Positions 18,367-26,579 of a DNA stretch of 64,000 nt are shown in pieces. Source of the DNA: JAWWOL01 sp963797535 (GTDB lineage Bacteria > Actinomycetota > Actinomycetes > JAWWOL01); assembly GCA_963797535.1 (NCBI GenBank), contig CAWCPQ010000005.1, positions 124,001-188,000 on the forward strand, given 5' to 3'. Position 1 is the first letter of the stretch. The number at the start of each line of letters is the position of its first letter. The notes under the pieces were generated by a model that was not told the origin of the DNA, searched no databases, and saw only the letters and a list, made by a program, of their open reading frames with translations. The translations under genes were made by a program, and so were the position numbers.

Positions 18367-19374
18367 GTGACGACGATGGCCGATGTCGCACGCGCCGCCG
18401 GCGTATCCCTTTCGACGGTGTCCCACGTGATCAACGGAACCCGAAAAGTCGACCCGGCAACCGAGGACCGGGTACGGCTGGTGATCGCTCAGCTGGGCTA
18501 CCGGCACAACCGGCTCGCCAGGGCCATCGCGGTCGGCGGGCGCACGCACTCGATCGGGGTCGCGCTGTCCGCCCGGTCCAACCCGTACTTCGCGGAGGTG
18601 GTGGCAGCGATCGACTCAGCGGTCACCGCGATGGGGTCGACGATGCTGCTCGGGGAGACCGGGGACGACCCGCTACGAGAGCACCAGCTGTTGACGAGTC
18701 TGCTCGAGCGACGCGTCGACGGCATCGTCGTCGCGCTGGCTCCTGACACCGAGGGCAGCACACCCCGGTTGCTCGAAAGCTCGGGCACTCCGGCGGTCCT
18801 GATCGACCGGATGCCCGGCAGCGGACTGCTCGATGAGATCGGGACCGACAACATCGAGCCCATGGCCGAGCTTGTCGACCATCTTGCCGAGGTCCATGGT
18901 CATCGCCGGGTCGGACTGGTGTCAGGTTTGACCGGACTGAGCACCACCGACGAACGGTGCCAGGGATTCGCAGAAGGCGTGCGCCGCAACGGCTGCGACG
19001 ACGATCCCGAACTGATCGTCTCCGGAGCATCCGCGAGCCGACCGGCCGAGCAAGCCGCCGAACAGCTGCTGAAGCTGGCCAAACCGCCGACAGCACTGAT
19101 CGCGGCCAACAACGGCATGGCCGTCGGCCTGCTCCGTCACCTGAAGCACCTCGGCGTCAAAGTGCCCGATGACATGGCAGTCTGCGCTTTCGACGACTTC
19201 GAGTGGGCCGAGCTGATCGCATCGCCGCTGACCTGCGTCGCGCAGGACTGGACCGGCATCGGCCGGGGCGCGGTCTCGCTGCTCGGTCGCCGGCTGGACG
19301 AGCCAACCGCCGAGGTCATCAGCGAACGCGTGGGCACGAACTTGATGATTCGCAACTCCTGCGGCTGCCGCTAG
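18367..19374 (+). CDS. LacI family transcriptional regulator
   Basis: The 335-residue regulator starts at GTG 18367, with GAGGAG 9 nt upstream. The N-terminal HTH reads TMADVARAAGVSLSTVSHVI with hinge helix GYRHNRLARAIA. The ligand-binding domain follows (GVALSARSNPYFAEVVAAID, VDGIVVALAP, TDNIEPMAELVDHLAEVHGH, CAFDDFEW). It most likely represses the divergent sugar importer until its sugar is present. The ORF is open further upstream, but the ribosome-binding site decides this start. Confidence 0.92.
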   Translation: MTTMADVARAAGVSLSTVSHVINGTRKVDPATEDRVRLVIAQLGYRHNRLARAIAVGGRTHSIGVALSARSNPYFAEVVAAIDSAVTAMGSTMLLGETGDDPLREHQLLTSLLERRVDGIVVALAPDTEGSTPRLLESSGTPAVLIDRMPGSGLLDEIGTDNIEPMAELVDHLAEVHGHRRVGLVSGLTGLSTTDERCQGFAEGVRRNGCDDDPELIVSGASASRPAEQAAEQLLKLAKPPTALIAANNGMAVGLLRHLKHLGVKVPDDMAVCAFDDFEWAELIASPLTCVAQDWTGIGRGAVSLLGRRLDEPTAEVISERVGTNLMIRNSCGCR

Positions 19375-19508
19375 TTTCCTTGTACAGCAGCCAAGTCACG
19401 GGCCCGCGGGCGATGTCGCCGCCGTCGCCCACCATCAGCACCGTGCGGCGGAGTTGTTGGCGTGAAATGAGCATAGAAGTCGACCACGCGCCAACAACCC
19501 TGGCTGCG

Positions 19509-20089
19509 TCAGCCGTCGGCGCCGTGACCGCCGCCGTCGTCAACGCCGTGGTCGTCGCAGGACGTCACCGTTGCCCCCGTCGCACAGTGGTCATGACCGG
19601 CACCACCGACGTCGTGGTTGTGCCCCGACCCGCCATTGACCCGGTCATCTCCTGCGTCACCATTGATCCGGTCGTCGCCGGCGTCACCGCTGATCCGGTC
19701 GTTGCCGTGCCGCCGGACAGGTGGTCGTTTCCGGCCCCGCCGTGGATCTCATCCTTGCCCGCGTCGCCGGTCACCGTGTCGGCCCCGGCCCCGGCAAACG
19801 CCTTGTCGTTGCCCGCGCCAAGGTCGATCACGTCCCTGCCCTTGGACCCGCAGACCAGGTCGTCGCCAGCTCCGGTGTGCACCACGTGACCGGCGGCCTC
19901 GATCTCGACCACGTCGCGATGCGATGTTCCGCGTACCAGGTGCGGCGACTTTGCGGTCACCACCAGCGTCGCCTTGTGCCCGTGGCAGCTCGCCGGCGTA
20001 CCGGTCGAGGCCCCGGCGGCCGCCGATCCGTACCCCATCAGGGCGATGGCGGCCGAGGCGGCGACCAGGGCGGCTCTGGAGTTGCGCAT
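19509..20089 (-). pseudogene. Secreted RTX (haemolysin-type Ca-binding repeat) protein, one frameshift
   Basis: The start MRNSRAALVAASAAIALMGY follows GAGGAG and is a signal peptide. The mature part has calcium-binding nonapeptides GAGDDLVCG, LGAGNDKAFAG, GDAGKDEIHGG and AGNDHLSGG. The frame then breaks near 19710. In the next frame the repeats continue as GNDRISGDAGDDRINGDAG, DDRVNGGSGHNHDV and GGAGHDHC, ending at TGA 19509-19511. About 193 residues are recovered. One missing base explains the break. Small RTX proteins like this fold on calcium outside the cell; their role is unknown. Confidence 0.75.
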
Positions 20090-20249
20090 GGGGTCTCCTC
20101 GCATCGGCGGCGTGACGTCTCCCCCTGCTACGGGTCCCGGACGTGAATCGTTCAGGTCCGGACGGGTGAACTCGCCCGAGGGCTTACGGTGCCGTGACGA
20201 ACCGGGCCGGGCGCTGGGTACGGGACCACGCAGGTGGTGCAATAGAGCG

Positions 20250-20969
20250 GTGACCATCGCGCCCGTACCGTCGTCCGCCCCGGCTCGCGTCCTCGTCGTC
20301 GACGACGATGCGACGGTGAGCGACGTCTTGATGCGCTACCTGACCAGGGCCGGCTTCCGGGTGGCGTACGCGCCGGACGGTCCGAGCGCTCTCGCCGAGG
20401 CGGCGGCCAACCCGCCCGACCTGGTCATTCTCGACCTGATGCTGCCGGGCATCGACGGGCTGACGGTGTGCGCGCAGCTGCGCAGGACCACGCAGGTGCC
20501 GGTCATCATGCTGACGGCGCTCGGCGAGGAGCGCGACCGGATCGCCGGGCTCGAAGTCGGTGCGGACGACTATGTCACCAAGCCGTTCAGCCCGCGGGAG
20601 CTCGTACTCCGGGTTCAGTCGGTCCTCCGTCGCTCGGCCGCACCACCGGTACAGCGAGACAGCGAGCCTCCTCTTGTCGACGGCGACCTCGAGGTCGACA
20701 CCGTCGGCCACCAGGTCCGGCTACGCGGCGAGACAGTGTCGCTGACCGGCCGGGAGTACGACCTGCTGGTGTTCCTGCTCCGCCACCCCGGCCGGGCCTT
20801 CAGTCGAACCGAGCTGCTGAACGAGGTCTGGGGCTGGTCGTTCGGCGACCACTCGACGGTGACGGTGCACGTACGCCGGCTGCGCGAGAAGCTCGAGGAC
20901 GACCCGGCGTCGCCGACCCGGATCACCACGGTCTGGGGAGTGGGCTACCGGTACGAGCTGCAGACATGA
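20250..20969 (+). CDS. OmpR/PhoB family response regulator
   Basis: A 239-residue response regulator starting at GTG 20250. The receiver has the acidic pocket VVDDDATV, the phosphoacceptor Asp in VILDLMLPGIDG (near 60), Thr in MLTALGE and Lys in VTKPFSPREL. The C-terminal winged helix includes LTGREYDLLVFLLRHPGRAF and VTVHVRRLREKLEDDPA with the terminal GVGYRYEL hairpin. It overlaps the kinase gene as ATGA and forms a two-component system. Its stimulus is unknown. Confidence 0.95.
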   Translation: MTIAPVPSSAPARVLVVDDDATVSDVLMRYLTRAGFRVAYAPDGPSALAEAAANPPDLVILDLMLPGIDGLTVCAQLRRTTQVPVIMLTALGEERDRIAGLEVGADDYVTKPFSPRELVLRVQSVLRRSAAPPVQRDSEPPLVDGDLEVDTVGHQVRLRGETVSLTGREYDLLVFLLRHPGRAFSRTELLNEVWGWSFGDHSTVTVHVRRLREKLEDDPASPTRITTVWGVGYRYELQT

Positions 20970-22102
20970 TCGCAGCCGGCGACGCGTGGCAGATCGTGGT
21001 CGGAGTTGGCGTCGCGGCCGTCGGCACCGCAGCCGCCGGAGCGGTCGCACTTCGCCTGCTGCGCAAGCGATCCGTGCTCGCGTCACTGATCGTCGTAGCT
21101 GTCACCGCATCCGTCGTGGTGGCTGTCGGCACGGCCATCGTCGGCCAGCTGATGCTGGTCTCCGGGCACGCCTTCCGGGTCCTGCTGCTGGTCCTGCTGC
21201 TGAGCCTCGCCGCCGGGTTGCTGGTCGCGTTCATGCTCGGCCGCAGTCTGACCGCTGGGAGTACCGGACTGGCCAGTGCCCTGCGCGAGATCGAGGATGA
21301 CGGCGCCCCGACCAGGACGTTGATGCCGGCGACCGCTGAGCTGTCGCAGCTGAGCGAGGAGCTCGTCGCGATGCAGCAACGGCTGGCCGAGTCCCGTGCC
21401 CGCGAGAGGGCCCTGGAGGCGAGTCGCCGCGACCTGGTTGCCTGGGTGAGCCACGATCTGCGCACCCCGCTCGCGGGGTTGCGCGCCATGGCAGAGGCTC
21501 TCGAGGACGGCGTGGTGGACGACGATGCCGGTCGGGCGCGCTACTACCGGCAGATGCGGGTCGAGTCGGATCGTCTCGCGGCCATGGTCGACGACCTGTT
21601 CGAGCTGTCGCGGATCCATGTCGGGCAGCTCGCGCTGACGATGACGCCGGTAATGCTGCGCGACCTGGTGTCCGACGCGCTTGCCAATGCCGACCCGATC
21701 GCGCGGACCCGAGGTGTCGTCCTCACCGGTGTCGCCGGCGAGGACGCCCTGATCAACGTCGACGTCGGGCAGATGAGCCGGGCGCTGCGCAACCTGGTGA
21801 CCAACGCGATCCGGCACACGCCGAGCGACGGAACCGTCGAGGTGGGGTACGGGGTCAACGCAGCCGGCATCCCTTACCTGCGCGTCCGGGACGGCTGCGG
21901 CGGCATCTCCGCTGCTGACCTGCCCCGGCTCTTCGAGGTGGGCTACCGCGGCGAGGCCGCCCGTACTCCCGGCGACGACACCGGCGCCGGACTCGGCCTG
22001 GCGATCGTCCGCGGCATCGTCGACGCGCACGCCGGCGAGATCGACGTGGTCAACGAGAACCTCGGCTGCGCCTTCGAGGTACGGCTGCCGGTGCCGGCCT
22101 AG
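20966..22102 (+). CDS. Sensor histidine kinase
   Basis: The 378-residue membrane kinase has two N-terminal transmembrane helices (SVLASLIVVAVTASVVVAVG and FRVLLLVLLLSLAAGLLVAF) with very little between them, so it probably senses within or near the membrane. A HAMP-like linker leads to HisKA with the H-box WVSHDLRTPLAGL (near 160). The ATPase domain shows the N-box NLVTNAIRHTPSDG, G1 DGCGGISAADLPRLFE and G2 GAGLGLAIVRGIVDAHAG. It is translationally coupled to the response regulator gene. Confidence 0.94.
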   Translation: MIAAGDAWQIVVGVGVAAVGTAAAGAVALRLLRKRSVLASLIVVAVTASVVVAVGTAIVGQLMLVSGHAFRVLLLVLLLSLAAGLLVAFMLGRSLTAGSTGLASALREIEDDGAPTRTLMPATAELSQLSEELVAMQQRLAESRARERALEASRRDLVAWVSHDLRTPLAGLRAMAEALEDGVVDDDAGRARYYRQMRVESDRLAAMVDDLFELSRIHVGQLALTMTPVMLRDLVSDALANADPIARTRGVVLTGVAGEDALINVDVGQMSRALRNLVTNAIRHTPSDGTVEVGYGVNAAGIPYLRVRDGCGGISAADLPRLFEVGYRGEAARTPGDDTGAGLGLAIVRGIVDAHAGEIDVVNENLGCAFEVRLPVPA

Positions 22103-22105
22103 CGT

Positions 22106-23587
22106 TCAGGTGGCGTTGGCCCGGAGTACGTGCACACCCCAGCCGGGACGGGCGACGTAGAGACCGTGCGCGGCGAGGTCGTCGCCGTCCCGCTCGTACG
22201 TGACCTCCTCGAGCAGATCGCTGTAGTGCCAGTGCTTTCCGGCCACCAGCTCGGCCGGCAGCCGGACCAGCCCGTCCGCCGGATCAGCGCCGAGGTTGAC
22301 CACGACCAGCGTGTGGCCGTCGGCCGAGCTCCACGTCCAGGCAGCGAGCCGGTCGGCGCTGGTGTTGTCCGGCCAGCCGGTGACATCGACCCGGGACCAG
22401 GTGCCAGCCCGTACGGACCCAGCCGCCGTCCACAGCCGGTGGTGCCAGTCGGCGAGGTCGGGGTCGAGCGACTCATCCGGGCGTCGGCTGAGGAAGACAG
22501 GGACGAAGACCTGTCGCCCGTCGGCCTGTCCCTCGTGCCACAGCGTGAGCCCCGGCAGCGTGGCAATCGCCGTGGCATAGGCCTTCTCCCGTTGCTGGGG
22601 CGGGAAAGTACCCGCCGCGCGCGGTTCGTCGTGATTCTCCAGGAACCGGACGAGAGCACGCTGGTAGGCGGGGTCGGCGTCGAGATGACCGCTGACGGCA
22701 GCGGGGTCGCCCTGCTCGAGCCGGTCGTACAACCGCTTGTCGTAGCAGTGGGCAAAGCCGAGCTGCTGCAGGTCCCACTCGCGGTCCCAATAGGCCTCGG
22801 CGACAAACGTGAAGGCCGGATTGGCCGATCGAGCGGTGGCCATGACGTCGTGCCAGTACGTCGTCGCCGGCGCCGGCCCGACCCGGTCGCCCCAGGTCGC
22901 CGCGACCACGTCGTCGAGCATCAGCATCGCCATGTCGCACCGAACGGCGTCCGCGTGCTCGGCGACCTGCGCCAGCGCCTGGCCGGCGAGCTTGCGCAAG
23001 CTCGGGGCAAATGCGTTGACCTGCACCACATCCGGCCAGGGCGCAAAGTATGGATCCTTGCCCCTGGCGAACACGGCATCGCCCACGGCCACAAAGGCCT
23101 CCGGCTGCGCAGCAAGCTCCCCGTGGGTGCCCTGGACGAATGCGTCGGGCTCGGCCAGCAGCCAGGGCGAGTCGGGGCCGACATGGTTGGGCACCCAGTC
23201 GACCATGAGCAGAGCGCCGCGGGCGCGCAGCTCGGCACGGGCGACGTCCAGCCCCGACCATCCGCCGAATGCAGGATCCGGCTCGTAGTCGCGGATGCAG
23301 TACGGGGACCCGGCAACGTCGGCGTCGGTCCAGTCGGCCAGCGCCGCGGACCACGACGCACGCAGGCCGGGGTTCGCCATCGCGATCGCCCGGCCGTCGG
23401 CGCTGCGGTCCCACACGCCCATCAACCACACGACGTTGATGCCGCTGGGGACCAGCGCGTCCCACTCGGTCGCCGGCACCCCGGCGAGGGTCACTCGGCC
23501 GCCGGCGCGGCGGCCGACCTCGCGGAGCCAGACGGCGGTGTTGATCTCATGGACGACCGGCTGCTCCGGCCATGCGGTCTCGGACAC
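22106..23587 (-). CDS. GH13 (alpha-amylase family) hydrolase
   Basis: This 493-residue protein has a GTG start and no signal peptide. All four GH13 regions are visible: I, LMVDWVPNHVG; II, DAVRCDMAML with the nucleophile Asp; III, FVAEAYWD with the acid/base Glu; and IV, FLENHDEPR. A C-terminal beta domain follows (HTLVVVNLGADPADGLV). The text PVVHEINTAVWL at the N-terminus is typical of alpha-amylase-like enzymes acting on oligosaccharides or trehalose-type substrates. The exact specificity cannot be told from sequence. Confidence 0.85.
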   Translation of the reverse strand: MSETAWPEQPVVHEINTAVWLREVGRRAGGRVTLAGVPATEWDALVPSGINVVWLMGVWDRSADGRAIAMANPGLRASWSAALADWTDADVAGSPYCIRDYEPDPAFGGWSGLDVARAELRARGALLMVDWVPNHVGPDSPWLLAEPDAFVQGTHGELAAQPEAFVAVGDAVFARGKDPYFAPWPDVVQVNAFAPSLRKLAGQALAQVAEHADAVRCDMAMLMLDDVVAATWGDRVGPAPATTYWHDVMATARSANPAFTFVAEAYWDREWDLQQLGFAHCYDKRLYDRLEQGDPAAVSGHLDADPAYQRALVRFLENHDEPRAAGTFPPQQREKAYATAIATLPGLTLWHEGQADGRQVFVPVFLSRRPDESLDPDLADWHHRLWTAAGSVRAGTWSRVDVTGWPDNTSADRLAAWTWSSADGHTLVVVNLGADPADGLVRLPAELVAGKHWHYSDLLEEVTYERDGDDLAAHGLYVARPGWGVHVLRANAT

Positions 23588-23725
23588 GATGCCACCGTAC
23601 GACTTCCCCGCGGTTGGCGGCAGTCGGTCACCGATGGTTCATGGGAAGTTCGGCTGAACGTGGGTCAGCTCGACGTCGAGAGGTCCAGCACGACCACGAG
23701 CAAGCATCGGCAGCGGGCCGGGCCA

Positions 23726-23750
23726 CCCTGAGCGCGGCAGCTGCTCAGGG
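23726..23750 (-). terminator. Hairpin terminator after the NarL-type two-component operon
   Basis: CCCTGAGC and GCTCAGGG pair over a 9-nt loop, 13-37 nt beyond the response regulator stop on the minus strand. Confidence 0.6.
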
Positions 23751-23762
23751 CCTGCGGCCGGT

Positions 23763-24440
23763 TCAGGGCGAGATCAGCCCGTGCTCGTACGCGTAGATCA
23801 CGGCGTGCACCCGGTCGCGGACGCCGAGCTTGGTGAGGACCCGGCCGACGTGCGTCTTCACCGTCGTTTCCGACACGAAGAAGGTGTCGGCGATCTCGGT
23901 GTTGCTCAACCCGCGGGCGATGAGCTCCAGGGTCTGGCGTTCCCGTTCCGTGAGCGTGCGGAGTCGGGCGTCTTCTCTGCGGCGCGGCACGGGACGGCGA
24001 TCGAGGAACGTCTCGATCATCCTTCGGGTAACGGTGGGCGCCAGCAGTGACTCGCCAGCGTGTACGGCGTGGATGCCCGCCACGAGCACCTCGGGCTCGA
24101 TGTCCTTGAGCAGGAACCCGCTCGCCCCCGCCTGCAACGCGTCGTACACGTAGTCGTCCATGTCGAAGGTGGTGAGCATGATGACCTTGGCGTGGCACCG
24201 GTCATCCGCTGTGATCTGTTGGGCAGCGGCAATCCCGTCGACGCCCGGCATCCTCACGTCCATCAGCACGATGTCGGCGGCCAAGTCACGCGCACGGGCC
24301 ACGGCTTCCTGACCGTCGGATGCCTCTCCGACCACCTCCAGGTCGGGCTCGATCTCGAGGATCATCCGGAAACCGCGCCGGACGAGCGCCTGGTCGTCCG
24401 CGATCAGCACCCTCGTCGGCTTGCCGGTGACGGCACTCAT
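23763..24440 (-). CDS. NarL/FixJ family response regulator
   Basis: A 225-residue regulator with receiver (VLIADDQALVRRGF; phosphoacceptor in IVLMDVRMPGVDG; Lys in GFLLKDIEPEVL) and C-terminal LuxR HTH (LTERERQTLELIARGLSNTE, IADTFFVSETTVKTHVGRVL). The start overlaps the kinase stop as ATGA. It forms an operon with the upstream DesK-like kinase. A six-helix membrane protein is encoded divergently from the kinase and is a plausible target. Confidence 0.95.
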   Translation of the reverse strand: MSAVTGKPTRVLIADDQALVRRGFRMILEIEPDLEVVGEASDGQEAVARARDLAADIVLMDVRMPGVDGIAAAQQITADDRCHAKVIMLTTFDMDDYVYDALQAGASGFLLKDIEPEVLVAGIHAVHAGESLLAPTVTRRMIETFLDRRPVPRRREDARLRTLTERERQTLELIARGLSNTEIADTFFVSETTVKTHVGRVLTKLGVRDRVHAVIYAYEHGLISP

Positions 24441-25630
24441 GCGGTGACCAGGGGAAGCGTGGCGAGCAGCTCGAAGCCGCCTTCGGACAGCGGCCGGGCG
24501 ACGAGGTCGCCGCCGTAGACCGAGACCCGCTCCCGCAGACCGAGCAGCCCGTGCCCGGCCTCAGCAGGCACGGACAGCGGCCGCCCGTCGTCACGGATCA
24601 ACAGCTCGAGGTGCTCTGCGGTGTAGCCGATCCGCACCTCGGCCCGACTCGGGGACACCGCGTGCCTCAGTGAGTTGGTCAGGCCTTCCTGCACGAGTCG
24701 GTAGGCCGTCAGGTCCAGGCCGGGCGCCAGTGGCAGGGCGACGCCGGTGACGGACACCTCGACCGGCAGACCAGCACTGCGGAACTGCTCCACCAGTCGC
24801 GGCAGCTGGGTCAACCCCGGCGCGGGTTCGCGCCCCTCCACCGCGCCTTCCTCACGCAGCACCCCCACCATCCGGCGCATCTCGGCCAGCGCCTGCCGGC
24901 CGGTGGCCTCCACCGTCTCCAGAGCCTCCAGCTCGACCACCTGGTCCTCGCGGAGTCGGCGACGCACGGCGGAGGTCTGCACCGTCATGATGCTCAGGCT
25001 GTGGCCGATGACGTCGTGCAGCTCGCGCGCGATCCGGTTCCGCTCCTCCGCGACAGCGCGGATCTCCCTGTCCTCACGGCGAAGGCGTCGTTGCTCGGCG
25101 TTCTGGGCGCGCAGGCGAAGCAGCGCCCCGAGGAGCCACGCGATCACCCACGGGGACCACCACACCATCTGCCGGACCCGCATCGTGGCCGAGACGGACA
25201 CCGGGTCGAACCCGATCCAGGCGACGCCGAGGACGACGATGAGCACCAGCCCCCACCACGGCGGTCTGCGGCGTTCCCAGCGAGCCACGCTGTACGCCGC
25301 GACCATCGGCGGCACCGAGACGCCAAAGCCCTCCGGAGACCCGAAGACGGCGAACTCCAGGACGTAGATGCCCACCATCGCGGCAAAGACCTCGAGCGGG
25401 TAGAGCCGACGGCCCAGCAGCAGCAAGGCACCCAATCCGTAGCCCAGTGCCTCGGCCCAGTGCGGCCCCTGCCGGTGGGTGGCAAAGGAACCCGTCCACA
25501 CCTCGACCTGCCCGATGACCAGGCATGCCCCGGCGACCAACACGTCGAAGAGCGCATGGCGACGGCTCACCTGCCAGACGCTACTGCCGACGCGGGCCGT
25601 TGGCGTCGTACCAGCGGTGGATTCCAGCAT
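24437..25630 (-). CDS. Sensor histidine kinase, HisKA_3 type
   Basis: The 397-residue kinase has four or five transmembrane helices in its first 170 residues (ALFDVLVAGACLVIGQ, ALGYGLGALLLLG, WWGLVLIVVLGVAWIGF, WVIAWLLGALLRLRA). The dimerisation and phosphoacceptor segment is AEERNRIARELHDVIGHSLS (His near 214). A HATPase_c domain follows (AYRLVQEGLTNSLRHA, GHGLLGLRERVSVYGG). This membrane-embedded layout is typical of kinases that sense envelope stress or antibiotics, but its signal is unknown. Confidence 0.93.
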   Translation of the reverse strand: MLESTAGTTPTARVGSSVWQVSRRHALFDVLVAGACLVIGQVEVWTGSFATHRQGPHWAEALGYGLGALLLLGRRLYPLEVFAAMVGIYVLEFAVFGSPEGFGVSVPPMVAAYSVARWERRRPPWWGLVLIVVLGVAWIGFDPVSVSATMRVRQMVWWSPWVIAWLLGALLRLRAQNAEQRRLRREDREIRAVAEERNRIARELHDVIGHSLSIMTVQTSAVRRRLREDQVVELEALETVEATGRQALAEMRRMVGVLREEGAVEGREPAPGLTQLPRLVEQFRSAGLPVEVSVTGVALPLAPGLDLTAYRLVQEGLTNSLRHAVSPSRAEVRIGYTAEHLELLIRDDGRPLSVPAEAGHGLLGLRERVSVYGGDLVARPLSEGGFELLATLPLVTA

Positions 25631-25780
25631 CAGACCAACGGATGACAGCCAAATACACCGGCCGGCAACCAGATTTCATGTCGCGGGCGGACGCGCCGGG
25701 GCATCGCCCGGACCTAGGGTCGGCACACCGCCTGAGGCGGCCACTCACACCATCGTCACGACAACTCCTGGAGGAAACTG

Positions 25781-26419
25781 ATGACCACTCGACGCACAGC
25801 GGGAGCCGCGCTACTGGTCTACGCGGTGGCAACCTTCGCGGCGAACGCCTTCATCGCCGCACCCGGAGGCGAGTACGAGTCCAAGGCGGTCTCCGACTAC
25901 GTCTCCAGCGGTCACTATGCGATCGCCTTCGCTGCCGCCTATCTCGGCTGTCTGGGCGCGGTAGCACTGCTGCCGTTCGTGCTCGGGGTGCGTGCGGAGA
26001 TCGGGCGCCTCGGCGACCTCGCATGGGGCCTCGGGGTCGCTGCGGTCACCACCGGCGTCATCGGCTGGTTCATCGCAGGTGGGGTCGACGTCGCCATGGC
26101 CGAGGGCGGGACCAGCGTTCACGCCGGAGTCACGAACCCGACCGTCTACGCGCTCACCGAGATCGGCAACCTGCTCAGCTGGTGCGCCCCTGCGCTGTTC
26201 ATGGGTGTGGTGGCGATCCTGCTGTCCCGGACGAGGACACTGCCCCGCTGGCTCCGCGTCTTCTCGGCCGTGGCCGGCGTGTGTGGGATCCTCGCGCCGT
26301 TCTTCTTCACCTTCTTCATCTACCTGCTGTGGACATTGGTTCTGGGGCTCACGCTGGTCGTACGGCGCACCACCACCACCCCGTTCGCCGCGCTGCAGCC
26401 TCAGCCCTCCTTGGTCTGA
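25781..26419 (+). CDS. Six-helix membrane protein, unknown function
   Basis: A 212-residue protein with six likely membrane helices: AGAALLVYAVATFAANAF, IAFAAAYLGCLGAVALLPFV, WGLGVAAVTTGVIGWFIAGG, LLSWCAPALFMGVVAILL, VFSAVAGVCGILAPFFFTFF and LWTLVLGLTLVV. It has a strong GGAGGAAA ribosome-binding site. It lies divergently from a two-component operon, 150 bp away, which suggests control by that system. No family was recognised with confidence. Confidence 0.7.
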   Translation: MTTRRTAGAALLVYAVATFAANAFIAAPGGEYESKAVSDYVSSGHYAIAFAAAYLGCLGAVALLPFVLGVRAEIGRLGDLAWGLGVAAVTTGVIGWFIAGGVDVAMAEGGTSVHAGVTNPTVYALTEIGNLLSWCAPALFMGVVAILLSRTRTLPRWLRVFSAVAGVCGILAPFFFTFFIYLLWTLVLGLTLVVRRTTTTPFAALQPQPSLV

Positions 26420-26434
26420 GCTCATCGCAGGAGT

Positions 26435-26499
26435 GCGAGCCAGTCACGCGTTGTGGACAAGTGGCGTCCGAGGATGTCACTTGTCCACAGCTGGCTCGC
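26435..26499. repeat. Interrupted inverted repeat with two DnaA-box-like 9-mers
   Basis: The left arm GCGAGCCAG (26435-26443), an 8-nt bulge, and TGTGGACAAGTG (26452-26463) pair with CACTTGTCCACA (26478-26489) and CTGGCTCGC (26491-26499) around a 14-nt loop. Each inner arm contains TTGTCCACA, the consensus DnaA box of GC-rich actinobacteria, in opposite orientations (26452-26460 minus, 26481-26489 plus). It may be a terminator for the membrane-protein gene 15 bp upstream, a DnaA-binding site, or both. Confidence 0.6.
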
Positions 26500-26526
26500 T
26501 CGGACCGCCCGGGGATGGCGCTGGAA

Positions 26527-26545
26527 CCCGCGAGAAACTCGCGGG
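26527..26545. repeat. Hairpin in the acetyltransferase leader
   Basis: CCCGCGAG and CTCGCGGG form an 8-bp stem with a 3-nt AAA loop, ending 34 nt before the start of the Eis-like gene. It may act as a second terminator or as a leader structure. Confidence 0.45.
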
Positions 26546-26579
26546 CACACCTGCCCGGATCGGGCGTAAGTTCGACTCC

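Noticed and set aside
22130..23731. 533-codon plus-strand open frame opposite the GH13 gene
   Set aside because: Shadow frame; the GH13 reading has all four catalytic regions.
26435..26499. Replication origin
   Set aside because: Only two boxes, no AT-rich unwinding region and no dnaA, dnaN or related genes nearby.
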